This document shows, in pieces, positions 39,957 to 47,672 of a stretch of DNA of 64,000 nt. The position numbers were made by a program, and so were the translations under genes. Positions within the stretch are counted from its first letter, which is position 1. Every line of letters starts with the position of its first letter. A model generated the notes under the pieces. The model made no database searches. It saw only the letters and a program-made list of their open reading frames with translations, and was not told the origin of the DNA. Location of the stretch: positions 20,736 through 84,735 of the forward strand of contig JBDUEM010000002.1 in assembly GCA_040002435.1 (NCBI GenBank), in the 5' to 3' direction. This stretch comes from JANXXV01 sp040002435 (GTDB taxonomy: Bacteria > Acidobacteriota > Terriglobia > Bryobacterales > Bryobacteraceae).

Positions 39957-40952
39957 ATGAAAAAACTCATCACACTCGCCCTGGTTTTTGTTTCGCTCGG
40001 ACTGGCGCAGAACAAGAAAATTGTGGCGCCTGGAATGTCTGCGAAGCTCGCACAGGAAATTCAGGCAAGCGTTCCCAACGTCACGATCCTGACCGGGCGC
40101 GGTCCGGATGTGGCCAAGGAGATTGTGGATGCCGATGCGGTGATCGGCGGCATCCGTCCTGAACTGTTCCGCACCGCGAAGAAGTTGAAGTGGGTACATG
40201 TATCCAGTGCCGGTGTGGAGAAGGACTTGTTTCCGGAATTGATCGACAGCGACGTCGTCGTCACCAACGCGAAGAACATATATGGTCCGCAGATCGCCGA
40301 TCACGCGTTCGCTTTTCTACTGGCCTTGACCCGCAAGCTGAACCAGACCATCCCGAAGCAGGGCCTGGAGGAATGGGGCGGCGGGCGGGAAGGCATGTTC
40401 GAGTTGAACGGCAAGACGGCGGTGATCATCGGGATCGGCGGAATCGGAAGCCAGATCGCACAGAGGGCTCATGGATTTGGGATGAAGGTGATTGGCGTGG
40501 ACATTCGGGACATGCCGCCCAGCGTGGAAGTCAGCCGCGTGGTGCCTCCGGACCAGCTCGATTCGGTCATTCCGCTGGCCGACGTGGTTTTCATATCCGC
40601 CCCCCACACTGCCAAGAGTGAAGGCATGATGGGCTCCAAAGAATTCGAGCTAATGAAGAAGGGGTCCTACTTCATCGCTGTTTCGCGCGGGAAAGTCTAC
40701 AATACCGGAGGCTTGGTGAAAGCCTTGGATGAGGGGCGCCTCGCCGGCGCTGGTGTGGATGTTGTGGATCCGGAACCCTTGCCCAAGGGCCACCCGCTGT
40801 GGAAGTTTAAGAATGTAATTATCACTCCCCACACTGCCGGCGGATCGGATAACCTGGCCACCCGCAACGACGCGTTGATCACCGAAAACATCCGCCGCTT
40901 TGCCGCCGGGAAGACTCTCATGAACGTGGTGAACAAAAAAGAAGGCTTTTGA
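39957..40952 (+). CDS. D-2-hydroxyacid dehydrogenase with an N-terminal signal peptide
   Basis: The protein has 331 aa. The first 18 residues (MKKLITLALVFVSLGLAQ) look like a signal peptide, which is odd for an NAD(P)-dependent enzyme. The Rossmann motif is GIGGIG (159-164), with D182 at the end of the next strand, favouring NAD. The catalytic triad is intact: R244 in VSRGKVYN, E273 in DPEPLPKGHPLW and H292 in TPHTAGGS. This suggests an active 2-hydroxyacid dehydrogenase of the GyaR/SerA-like family; the substrate is unknown. The stop overlaps the TTG start of the pterin-binding gene by 4 bp, so the two are coupled. Confidence 0.9.
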   Translation: MKKLITLALVFVSLGLAQNKKIVAPGMSAKLAQEIQASVPNVTILTGRGPDVAKEIVDADAVIGGIRPELFRTAKKLKWVHVSSAGVEKDLFPELIDSDVVVTNAKNIYGPQIADHAFAFLLALTRKLNQTIPKQGLEEWGGGREGMFELNGKTAVIIGIGGIGSQIAQRAHGFGMKVIGVDIRDMPPSVEVSRVVPPDQLDSVIPLADVVFISAPHTAKSEGMMGSKEFELMKKGSYFIAVSRGKVYNTGGLVKALDEGRLAGAGVDVVDPEPLPKGHPLWKFKNVIITPHTAGGSDNLATRNDALITENIRRFAAGKTLMNVVNKKEGF

Positions 40953-41668
40953 CTCTTGTCGGCGAGCGCGCGAACCTTTCCGGATCCCGCGCCTTTGACC
41001 GGCTGGTAACGGCGGGCGATTGGGATGCCGCGGTGGACTTCGCGCTGGCGCAAACCAGCGAAGGAGCCGCGATACTTGATGTGTGTCTGATCTCGGAGAC
41101 TCGTGACGAGGTCCGCGATACCGAGCAATTTTACTCAAGGGCGGCATTGCGAAACCATCGCCGCTGGATGGTCGATAGTCAACACCCGCTAGTGATGGAG
41201 CGCGCGCTGCAAGTCTGCGGCGAGGGACAGGTTCTCAACTCCGCGAGCCTCGCCAATCCCGCCAACCTGGATCGCGTTGGGGAACTGGCGCTGCAGTACG
41301 GCGCTGCGATTGTCGTCGCGTGCCGCGACGCTGCCGGGCCAGCCATGACCCGGCACGCCAAGCTCGATGCGGCGCGCCGCGCGTTGGACCAGCTTTCCAT
41401 AGAGACAGACAAGGTCATCCTGGATTTATTAGCTTTTCCCATCACCGCGTTTCCTGATGCCCTGGCCGAAACCCTTGACGCTATCGGGCTCATTCGCCAG
41501 GCGTGTCCGGGTGCCCGCACCTTGCTCGCGCTGTCCAACTTTTCTTTCCGCATGCCGTTCGCGGAGCGGTTCGCCCTGGAAGAACGAATTCTGAATGAAG
41601 CCTGCGCAGCGGGACTGGACTTCCTGATCCTGAACACACGGCGCCATCGGGGAGCGCGGTGTTTATGA
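40949..41668 (+). CDS. Stand-alone methyltetrahydrofolate/pterin-binding (MetH/DHPS-like) domain protein
   Basis: This 239-aa protein starts at a TTG that overlaps the preceding TGA. The TIM-barrel pterin-binding family is clear from VGERANLSGSRAF at the N-terminus, then AQTSEGAAILDVCL, MVDSQHPLVMERALQ, QVLNSASL, and LALSNFSFRMPFAER. The usual DVN after strand 2 is DVC here. No cobalamin-binding or homocysteine-methyltransferase domain is attached. It could be a methyltransferase half that works with a separate corrinoid protein, or a divergent dihydropteroate synthase-like protein. Its coupling to a hydroxyacid dehydrogenase is unusual. Confidence 0.75.
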   Translation: MTLVGERANLSGSRAFDRLVTAGDWDAAVDFALAQTSEGAAILDVCLISETRDEVRDTEQFYSRAALRNHRRWMVDSQHPLVMERALQVCGEGQVLNSASLANPANLDRVGELALQYGAAIVVACRDAAGPAMTRHAKLDAARRALDQLSIETDKVILDLLAFPITAFPDALAETLDAIGLIRQACPGARTLLALSNFSFRMPFAERFALEERILNEACAAGLDFLILNTRRHRGARCL

Positions 41669-41702
41669 TACGATCCCAGTCGTGTAAGGAGGCTATCTCA
41701 TA

Positions 41703-43802
41703 GTGAAGGTTTACGAAGGCAAGGATATTCGCAATGTCGGCCTTGTTGGACATGGCCACTCTGGGAAGACGATGCTCACCTCGGCTCTTCTCTATACTGC
41801 GGGCGCAACCAACCGGTTGACACGCCCGGATGAGGGAAACACGATTACAGACTTCGACGAGGAGGAAGTGGCCAGGAAGATCACCGTATCCAGCGCGATC
41901 GCGGCAGCTGAGTGGAAGAAAACGAAAATTAACATCATTGACACACCGGGCTTTAATATTTTTATTCAGGACACAAGAGCGGCACTGCTGGCAACTGACT
42001 CCGCGGTGCTGGTAGTAGACGGCATCGCTGGAGTGGAAGTACAGACGGAGAAGGTTTTCCAGTTCGCCGAAGAGTTCAATCTTCCTTGCGCGTTCGTGAT
42101 CAATAAGCTGGACCGGGAGCGATCTAGTTTTGAACGTTCGCTCGAGAGTATTCATAAGACGTTTGGACGCAGCGCAATCGCGGTCCAGCTTCCCATCGGC
42201 TCGGAAAAGAACTTTGCCGGCGTTGTGGATCTGGTGACCATGAAGAGCTATACATACGCGACAAGCGGCGACGGCAAAGGGAAGGAAGGCGAGATTCCCG
42301 CAGACATGCAGGAGGCGGCGCAAGCGGCGCACGAGGCCTTGGTGGAAATGGTTGCCGAGGATGACGATGCCTTGATGGCTGAGTTTTTCGAAATGGGAAC
42401 CCTGCCGGTGGAGCACATCATTGAAGGGATGGAGAGGGAAATCCGCCACCGCAAATTGTTTCCGGTGCTCTGCACGTCCGCCTACAACAACATGGGAAGC
42501 GATCTGTTGCTGAATTTTCTGATGGAGCATTTCCCTGCCCCGACCGAACACTCGCCGCTGACCGGAAAGTCTGGAACGGGTGAAGAAGTTACCCGTGAAG
42601 TGAAAGATTCCGCGCCGCTATCGGCGTTCGTGTTCAAGACGGTCGCCGATCCTTTCGCGGGACGGGTTTCCTATTTCAAAGTCTGTTCCGGTGTGCTGAA
42701 GAACGACGAACACCTGCTCGATTCACGCACGGGAAGCGATGAAAGACTGGCGCACGTGGGCGTTTTGATGGGGAAGTCAATCCAGCCTGTTTCCGAGTTG
42801 CATGCCGGCGATCTGGGCGCAGTGGCCAAATTGCGGGACACACTGACGGGCGACACGTTGTTCGTCAAGAATGCCCCTATCACCTACCCGGCCGTCGAGA
42901 TGCCCGAGCCGTCTATCGCCTACGCCATTGAAGCGAAATCCCGCAATGACGAGGACCGCATGGGCAATGCGCTGCACAAAATACTGGAAGAGGACCAGTC
43001 GCTGCGTTTCTATCGCGACCCTCAGACCAAGGAGTTCCTGCTAGCCGGAAGCGGCCAGCAGCACGTGGAGATCATCGTCAGCAGGCTGAAGAAACGCTAC
43101 GGGGTGGACGTGGCGCTGCGCGCGCCGAAGATCCCTTACCGTGAAACCATTCGCGGCAAGGCCGAGGTGCAGGGCCGCCACAAGAAGCAGACGGGCGGGC
43201 ATGGCCAGTTCGGCGATTGCTGGATCCGCATGGAGCCTCTGCCGCGTGGCGGTAAGTTCGAGTTCGCCAACGCCGTTTTTGGCGGGGCGATTCCGAAGAA
43301 TTTCATTCCCGCGATCGAGAAAGGAATTCTCGAAACCGCCGCGAACGGTTTCCTCGCCGGCTACCCGGTCGTCGACTTCAAGGTGACGGTTTTCGACGGA
43401 TCGTATCACGACGTGGATTCGTCGGAAATGGCGTTCAAGCTGGCTGCCCGCAAGGCGTTTAAGCTGGCGATGCAGAACGCAAAGCCCAGTCTTTTGGAGC
43501 CGGTGATGGCCGTGGAAATTCACGCGCCGGTAGAATATGCCGGGGATTTGATGGGCGATATGAATTCCCGCCGGGGCCGGATCTCCGGAATGGATACACA
43601 AGGTGGAACGCAGTTAATCCGAGCGGTTGTGCCCATGTCGGAGATGCTGAATTATCAAAATGATCTCATTTCCATGACCCAGGGGCGAGCGTCCTTTCAC
43701 ATGGAATTCGATCATTACGACTATGTTCCGTCACTGCAGGCCGAGAAGATCATTGCGGCGGCTAAAGCCGCGAAATCCGGCGAAGAAGAAGAAGAGGAGT
43801 AA
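41703..43802 (+). CDS. fusA: Elongation factor G paralogue (EF-G2-like GTPase)
   Basis: The protein has 699 aa from a GTG with a strong AGGAGG site 8 bp upstream. G1 is GHGHSGKTM (Ser-Gly-Lys-Thr), G3 DTPGF, G4 NKLD. After the GTPase domain come the EF-G domains II-V, with KKQTGGHGQFGD in domain IV. The absence of the usual VEHG/RNIGI N-terminus and the sequence DIRNVGLVGHGHSGKT mark it as the second EF-G type found beside the canonical one in many bacteria, whose role is not well defined (translocation or ribosome rescue). The last residues are acidic (EEEEEE). Confidence 0.92.
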   Translation: MKVYEGKDIRNVGLVGHGHSGKTMLTSALLYTAGATNRLTRPDEGNTITDFDEEEVARKITVSSAIAAAEWKKTKINIIDTPGFNIFIQDTRAALLATDSAVLVVDGIAGVEVQTEKVFQFAEEFNLPCAFVINKLDRERSSFERSLESIHKTFGRSAIAVQLPIGSEKNFAGVVDLVTMKSYTYATSGDGKGKEGEIPADMQEAAQAAHEALVEMVAEDDDALMAEFFEMGTLPVEHIIEGMEREIRHRKLFPVLCTSAYNNMGSDLLLNFLMEHFPAPTEHSPLTGKSGTGEEVTREVKDSAPLSAFVFKTVADPFAGRVSYFKVCSGVLKNDEHLLDSRTGSDERLAHVGVLMGKSIQPVSELHAGDLGAVAKLRDTLTGDTLFVKNAPITYPAVEMPEPSIAYAIEAKSRNDEDRMGNALHKILEEDQSLRFYRDPQTKEFLLAGSGQQHVEIIVSRLKKRYGVDVALRAPKIPYRETIRGKAEVQGRHKKQTGGHGQFGDCWIRMEPLPRGGKFEFANAVFGGAIPKNFIPAIEKGILETAANGFLAGYPVVDFKVTVFDGSYHDVDSSEMAFKLAARKAFKLAMQNAKPSLLEPVMAVEIHAPVEYAGDLMGDMNSRRGRISGMDTQGGTQLIRAVVPMSEMLNYQNDLISMTQGRASFHMEFDHYDYVPSLQAEKIIAAAKAAKSGEEEEEE

Positions 43803-43880
43803 CTTTGGAACGGCACAGGGGGTCAATAGTAAGGGAATGACCGGATGTTTTAGGTTAGTTTTTGGACCGTTGGCCCCCTA

Positions 43881-43941
43881 TTTGTGTCAGCTCGACTCAG
43901 GTTTGTGTCATCTTGACCCATCATCTCAAATGGGTTACAGT
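43881..43941 (+). promoter_or_regulatory. Sigma70-type promoter with two 19-bp direct repeats upstream of the lytic transglycosylase
   Basis: A -35 TTGACC (43913-43918) and -10 TACAGT (43936-43941) are spaced by exactly 17 bp. Two imperfect 19-bp direct repeats, 43881-43899 and 43902-43920 (16 of 19 identical, period 21 bp, core TTTGTGTCA), lie just upstream, the second overlapping the -35. Spacing of two helical turns suggests cooperative binding of a regulator. Confidence 0.55.
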
Positions 43942-43989
43942 GTTAACTCAGACGTACTTAAATCCTCGAAGTTGTGTTGAAAGGCGAGA

Positions 43990-45669
43990 ATGACCTTACG
44001 TCATAAATCACATGTTGCCTGCTCCACGTTTTTAGCTTTAGTATCAATAAGTTGCACAAGCAGTAAGCCGCAGCGGTTTGCCATGGCGTTCCTTCCGCCG
44101 GCCCCGAAACCACTGGCGGTCCCGGCCCTTCTGGAGTCGCCGGCCATCCAAACAAACGCCTTCCTTCCCCAAACTCCCAGCTTCCTTAGCTCCCCCCTTT
44201 CGTCCGCTGATCGTCCCACTGTCGCCAGCTTGCGAATGCAAAGGGCTGAAGACACCTACCAGGCGGGAAAAGAGCTTTATCAGGCCGGGAATGCGGATGG
44301 CGCTCGCCGGGAATTCGATAAGGCCGTGGATATCCTCCTCAGCACCCCTGAAAACACGCCGGATCGAAATAAAGTGGAAAAGCGGCTGGAACAAATGGTT
44401 GCCTCCATTCACAGATACGATGTAAACGGCATGGGTGCCGGCGATCTTTCCAGTCAGCCCGGCTACGATAAGGCCCCGCTCGAAGACATCCTGGAAATGA
44501 CTTTTCCGGTGGACCCCAATTTGAAGCCGAAGGTCAGCGAGCAGGTTCAACTTACCACCTCCCAACTTCCCCTCCAAGTGAATGATGCGGTTCTCAGTTA
44601 CATCCATTTCTTTTCAGGCGACCGCGGGCACCGGACTTTGGTGGCTGGCCTGAAGCGTTCCGGAAAGTATCGTCCGCTCATCTCTCGGATCCTGGCTGAG
44701 GAGCGGGTTCCTCAGGAATTGATCTACCTCGCCCAAGCCGAGTCGGGCTTTTTTCCACGGGCCGTCTCCAATAAGGCGGCGACCGGGATGTGGCAGTTTG
44801 TGCAATGGCGCGGCCGGGAATATGGATTGAACCAGACGTCTTATATAGATGATCGGCTGGATCCGGAAAGGGCCACCCGGTCGGCTGCGCGCCACCTTCG
44901 TGACCTCTATGAGAGATTCGGAGATTGGTACCTCGCGATTGCAGCTTATAATTGCGGGCCTGGCGGAGTAGAGAAAGCGGTAGAGCGGACCGGCTACGCG
45001 GACTTCTGGCAGCTTCGCAGCCGCAACGCGATTCCAAAAGAAACCACGAACTACGTTCCCATCATCCTGGCGATGACCATCATGGCCAAGAACCCGAAAG
45101 ACTACGGGATTGATAATCTGGAACTGGATCAGCCGCTCGAATACGAGTCCACTATGTTGACGGCTCCGACCCACATGACTTTGGTGGCCGATGTAGCGGA
45201 ACGGCCGGTCTCCGATATCCGGGAATTAAATCCGGCGCTGTTGGGCAACGTCGCACCGGCCGGTTATGAATTGCGGATCCCGAAGGGCAGCACGTCCCAG
45301 GTGGTAGCAGGACTCGCCGCCGTTCCTGAAACAAGACGCGCTTCCTGGCGGGTCCATCGCATCGGCGAAGGCGAAACCCTCGCGTCCATCGCAAAGCAGT
45401 ACAACACTCCTCTTAGCAGCATTACCTCCGCGAATGACACCTCCAATGCCGGCATCGGCGATGTGGTTGTGATTCCCGCTGCATTGCAGGAAGTAAAGCT
45501 TCGGCCATCCGTTGCCAGACGGGCTGCGCCGGCTCGCAGCAAGACGTTCGCTGCACAGCGTTCGACCGCGAAGAGACAGGTAAGGCACACACCCTCTACT
45601 TCCGCGCATAGCTCCAAGCCCGCACGTAAAGCGACACCCGGCCTGGTGCAGCGCGCGGGTTTGAGATAG
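43990..45669 (+). CDS. mltD: MltD-like membrane-bound lytic murein transglycosylase with LysM domain
   Basis: The protein has 559 aa. It has an N-terminal signal (CSTFLALVSISC, possibly a weak lipobox), a tetratricopeptide-like segment at about 75-125, and a lysozyme-like SLT domain at about 215-370: the catalytic Glu is in AQAESGFFPRAVSNKAATGMWQF, followed by AIAAYNCGPGGVEKA. The C-terminal LysM domain (GEGETLASIAKQYNTPLSSI) binds peptidoglycan; the tail after it is Ala/Arg/Lys-rich. The enzyme cleaves murein with formation of 1,6-anhydro ends. It has its own promoter and a strong terminator. Confidence 0.93.
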   Translation: MTLRHKSHVACSTFLALVSISCTSSKPQRFAMAFLPPAPKPLAVPALLESPAIQTNAFLPQTPSFLSSPLSSADRPTVASLRMQRAEDTYQAGKELYQAGNADGARREFDKAVDILLSTPENTPDRNKVEKRLEQMVASIHRYDVNGMGAGDLSSQPGYDKAPLEDILEMTFPVDPNLKPKVSEQVQLTTSQLPLQVNDAVLSYIHFFSGDRGHRTLVAGLKRSGKYRPLISRILAEERVPQELIYLAQAESGFFPRAVSNKAATGMWQFVQWRGREYGLNQTSYIDDRLDPERATRSAARHLRDLYERFGDWYLAIAAYNCGPGGVEKAVERTGYADFWQLRSRNAIPKETTNYVPIILAMTIMAKNPKDYGIDNLELDQPLEYESTMLTAPTHMTLVADVAERPVSDIRELNPALLGNVAPAGYELRIPKGSTSQVVAGLAAVPETRRASWRVHRIGEGETLASIAKQYNTPLSSITSANDTSNAGIGDVVVIPAALQEVKLRPSVARRAAPARSKTFAAQRSTAKRQVRHTPSTSAHSSKPARKATPGLVQRAGLR

Positions 45670-45712
45670 TTTGTAGCCGTCTTTCGATCCGTCACACTCG
45701 TTTCAAGGAAGG

Positions 45713-45757
45713 AAAAAGCACCGAAACCCAAAACGGGATCGGTGCTTTTTGTTTTTT
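45713..45757 (+). terminator. Strong Rho-independent terminator after mltD
   Basis: A 12-bp perfect stem (45713-45724 with 45739-45750, AAAAAGCACCGA / TCGGTGCTTTTT) has a 14-nt loop and runs into TTTTTGTTTTTTG. It separates the transglycosylase gene from the histone-like gene. Confidence 0.9.
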
Positions 45758-45761
45758 GTTC

Positions 45762-45789
45762 TTGCCTTCGAAATAAATCGGGTTATGCT
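45762..45789 (+). promoter_or_regulatory. Candidate promoter of the histone H1-like gene
   Basis: TTGCCT (45762-45767) and TATGCT (45784-45789) are separated by 16 bp, directly after the mltD terminator and 33 bp before the ATG. Confidence 0.4.
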
Positions 45790-45822
45790 AGGGTTTGTAA
45801 ATAGCCGAAGGAGGCCTTTTGC

Positions 45823-46494
45823 ATGTACTCCCCGCGATTTGCAGCTCGCGAAGATGACGAAGAACTCGACGACTTCGACTACGATGATGAACACGTCGAA
45901 CTGGAGTCCGAGATTGGAGAATACCGCTCCGAGGATGAGGATGACGATATGGACGAAGTAGACAACACGCCGCCCGAACCAGCTTCAGTGGCGTTTCAAA
46001 TACCGGAAGCAGCGCCAGAAACTCCAGCCGAACCCGCCGCAGATTCCATTCCAGCAGCAGTGCCGGCAGCATCTGCACCATCGGCCGCGACACCGAAAAA
46101 ACCCGCCAGGAAGGCAGTATCAAGTGGGTCGGGCAAGAGTCCGGCAAAGAAACCTGCCGCCAAGAAAACAGCTCCTGCTAAGAAAACAGTTCCTGCTAAG
46201 AAAACAGTTCCTGCTAAGAAAGCAGTGAAGAAGGCCGCAGCCAAAGCTCCGGCGAAAAAGAGTCCGGCAACAAAGACACCGGCGAGGAAGGTAATATTGA
46301 AAAAAGCAACGAAGAAAGCGGTAGTCAAGAAGGCGGTGAAGAAAGTACCTGCGAAGAAGGCTCCGGCAAAAAAAGCAGCAGTGAAAAAGGTAGCCGCTAA
46401 AACCGTAGTCAAGAAAGCGGCAAAGAAGATTGCGGTGAAGAAAGCGCCGGCGAAGAAGGCCCCGGCGAAGAAAACAGCCGCCAAGAAAAAATAG
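45823..46494 (+). CDS. Histone H1-like Lys/Ala/Pro-rich DNA-binding protein with acidic N-terminus
   Basis: The protein has 223 aa with a good GGAGG site 9 bp before the ATG. Residues 1-50 are strongly acidic (runs of Asp and Glu), residues 50-95 are Pro/Ala-rich, and about 95-223 consist of repeated KKxxPAKKxxxK units, 18-bp tandem DNA repeats being visible in the gene. The basic half resembles H1-like proteins of bacteria (HctB, AlgP-type) that condense DNA. The acidic front part could serve as an internal counter-charge. Function is inferred from composition only; such proteins arise easily by repeat expansion. Confidence 0.8.
   Translation: MYSPRFAAREDDEELDDFDYDDEHVELESEIGEYRSEDEDDDMDEVDNTPPEPASVAFQIPEAAPETPAEPAADSIPAAVPAASAPSAATPKKPARKAVSSGSGKSPAKKPAAKKTAPAKKTVPAKKTVPAKKAVKKAAAKAPAKKSPATKTPARKVILKKATKKAVVKKAVKKVPAKKAPAKKAAVKKVAAKTVVKKAAKKIAVKKAPAKKAPAKKTAAKKK
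46162..46215 (+). repeat. Three 18-bp tandem repeats inside the histone-like gene
   Basis: AAGAAAACAG(C/T)TCCTGCT occurs three times in a row (46162-46179, 46180-46197, 46198-46215) and encodes KK-T-(A/V)-PA. Copies 2 and 3 are identical, copy 1 differs by one base, which suggests recent slippage. Confidence 0.9.
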
Positions 46495-46513
46495 CCAATA
46501 TCGAGATAAGGCT

Positions 46514-46560
46514 ACAGGCACGAATGCGTCCCACCGCGGGGCCACATTCGTGCCTGTTTT
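46514..46560 (+). terminator. Strong Rho-independent terminator after the histone-like gene
   Basis: A 13-bp perfect stem (46514-46526 with 46545-46557, ACAGGCACGAATG / CATTCGTGCCTGT) with an 18-nt loop is followed by TTTACTTT. Confidence 0.85.
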
Positions 46561-46574
46561 ACTTTCCGGCCTGC

Positions 46575-46790
46575 CTAGCCGCCAACAACGGTGCGGCAGC
46601 GTTCGAACAGTTGCAACAGGGAATCGGCGTATTCTTCCGACGTCCTTCCACCTTTCCCACCGTAGCCCGTGGTGGTGCTTCCTTTGCCGTAGCCAGTGGT
46701 CACGGCAATAAACTTCATCAACTCCAGGGCAATCTCGTCGCTGCTGCGCCCGGGTGCGGGTGGTGGTGTGGGTGTGATTTCTTCGGCCAT
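46575..46790 (-). CDS. Small Gly-rich protein divergent from the HipA-like kinase
   Basis: The protein has 71 aa. GGAGAAATC lies 5-9 bp before the ATG at 46790, so translation is likely. The sequence is a Pro-rich start (TPTPPPAPGRSSDE), then a helical segment EIALELMKFIAV, a Gly/Thr-rich loop (GYGKGSTTTGYGGKGG), and a second helix EEYADSLLQLFERCRTVV. No family is recognised. It is divergent from the kinase gene (49 bp between starts), so the two may share control. Confidence 0.6.
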   Translation of the reverse strand: MAEEITPTPPPAPGRSSDEIALELMKFIAVTTGYGKGSTTTGYGGKGGRTSEEYADSLLQLFERCRTVVGG

Positions 46791-46838
46791 TGTCGATTTC
46801 TCCTCGAGATTAGAATAATCTCTTAGGTTACTCTACTG

Positions 46839-47672
46839 ATGCCGGTCAATGCCCGGAAGCTGATTCGAAAAATGCGCGGCGGGGCACAATCGCACCTCAT
46901 CCAGGCGGACGACAACCATTTTTACGTTGTAAAATTCCAGAACAATCCACAACATCGCCGTATTCTGGTGAATGAATGGATCGCCACGCGCTTTCTGGAA
47001 TATCTGCAGATTTCGTCGCCGGCGGCGGCCATTGTCGCGTTTTCGGCGGAGTTCCTCGGTGAGAATCCGGACGTTCACATCCAGCTCGGAAACAGGCGGT
47101 CCGATGTGGACGCCGGGTGGCATTTCGGATCTCAGTTTCCGGGCGACCCAAACACCGTAGCTGTGTACGACTACGTCCCGGACACGCTTCTTTTACAAGT
47201 GGAGAATCTGAATGAATTCCTCGGCATCCTGGTGTTCGACAAATGGACGGCAAATGCCGATTCCCGGCAGTCCATTTTCGTCCGGGCACGGATTCGGGAT
47301 TTCGCACGGGCCTGGTCGGGGCATCCCTTGCGGACTGGTTTCGTGGCGCTGATGATGGATCACGGCTATGTCTTCAACGGTCCGCATTGGGACTACCCGG
47401 ATTCACCGCTGCAAGGGTTGTATTTCAGGCCCGTCGTCTATCAAAAGGTCCAAAGCTGGGATAGCTTCCAGCCGTGGCTCGACCGGGTGATTCACTTTCC
47501 CGAAAGCGTGGTGGATGATGCCTACAGAAGTTTGCCGCCGGAGTGGGTGCGTGGCGACGAAGAAGCCCTTGAGAACATGCTGGAGGACTTAATGCGGCGT
47601 CGAAAGCGCGTGGCGGATTTGATCAAGGGTTGTTCGGAAGGCCGCGTGAGACCGTTTCCGAACTGGAAATGA
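46839..47672 (+). CDS. HipA-like protein kinase (HipA_2 family)
   Basis: The protein has 277 aa. It shows a HipA-like kinase core: a Gly-rich start MRGGAQSHLI, the ATP-binding Lys in FYVVKFQNNP, the catalytic loop in VFDKWTANADSRQSIFV (Asp, Asn, Asp), and a DFG-like MMDHGYVFNG. No N-terminal HipA subdomain and no HipB antitoxin gene are nearby; the only neighbour at the 5' side is the 71-aa protein. Targets of this subfamily are unknown. The 3' end overlaps the convergent thiO gene by 50 bp. Confidence 0.8.
   Translation: MPVNARKLIRKMRGGAQSHLIQADDNHFYVVKFQNNPQHRRILVNEWIATRFLEYLQISSPAAAIVAFSAEFLGENPDVHIQLGNRRSDVDAGWHFGSQFPGDPNTVAVYDYVPDTLLLQVENLNEFLGILVFDKWTANADSRQSIFVRARIRDFARAWSGHPLRTGFVALMMDHGYVFNGPHWDYPDSPLQGLYFRPVVYQKVQSWDSFQPWLDRVIHFPESVVDDAYRSLPPEWVRGDEEALENMLEDLMRRRKRVADLIKGCSEGRVRPFPNWK

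Noticed and set aside
41490..42551. 353-aa minus-strand open frame
   Set aside because: It is the shadow of the EF-G paralogue and the pterin-binding gene; no family similarity.
45996..46484. Phe/Ala-rich minus-strand frame that looks like a membrane protein
   Set aside because: It is the complement of Lys/Ala repeats in the histone-like gene, a known artefact of such DNA.
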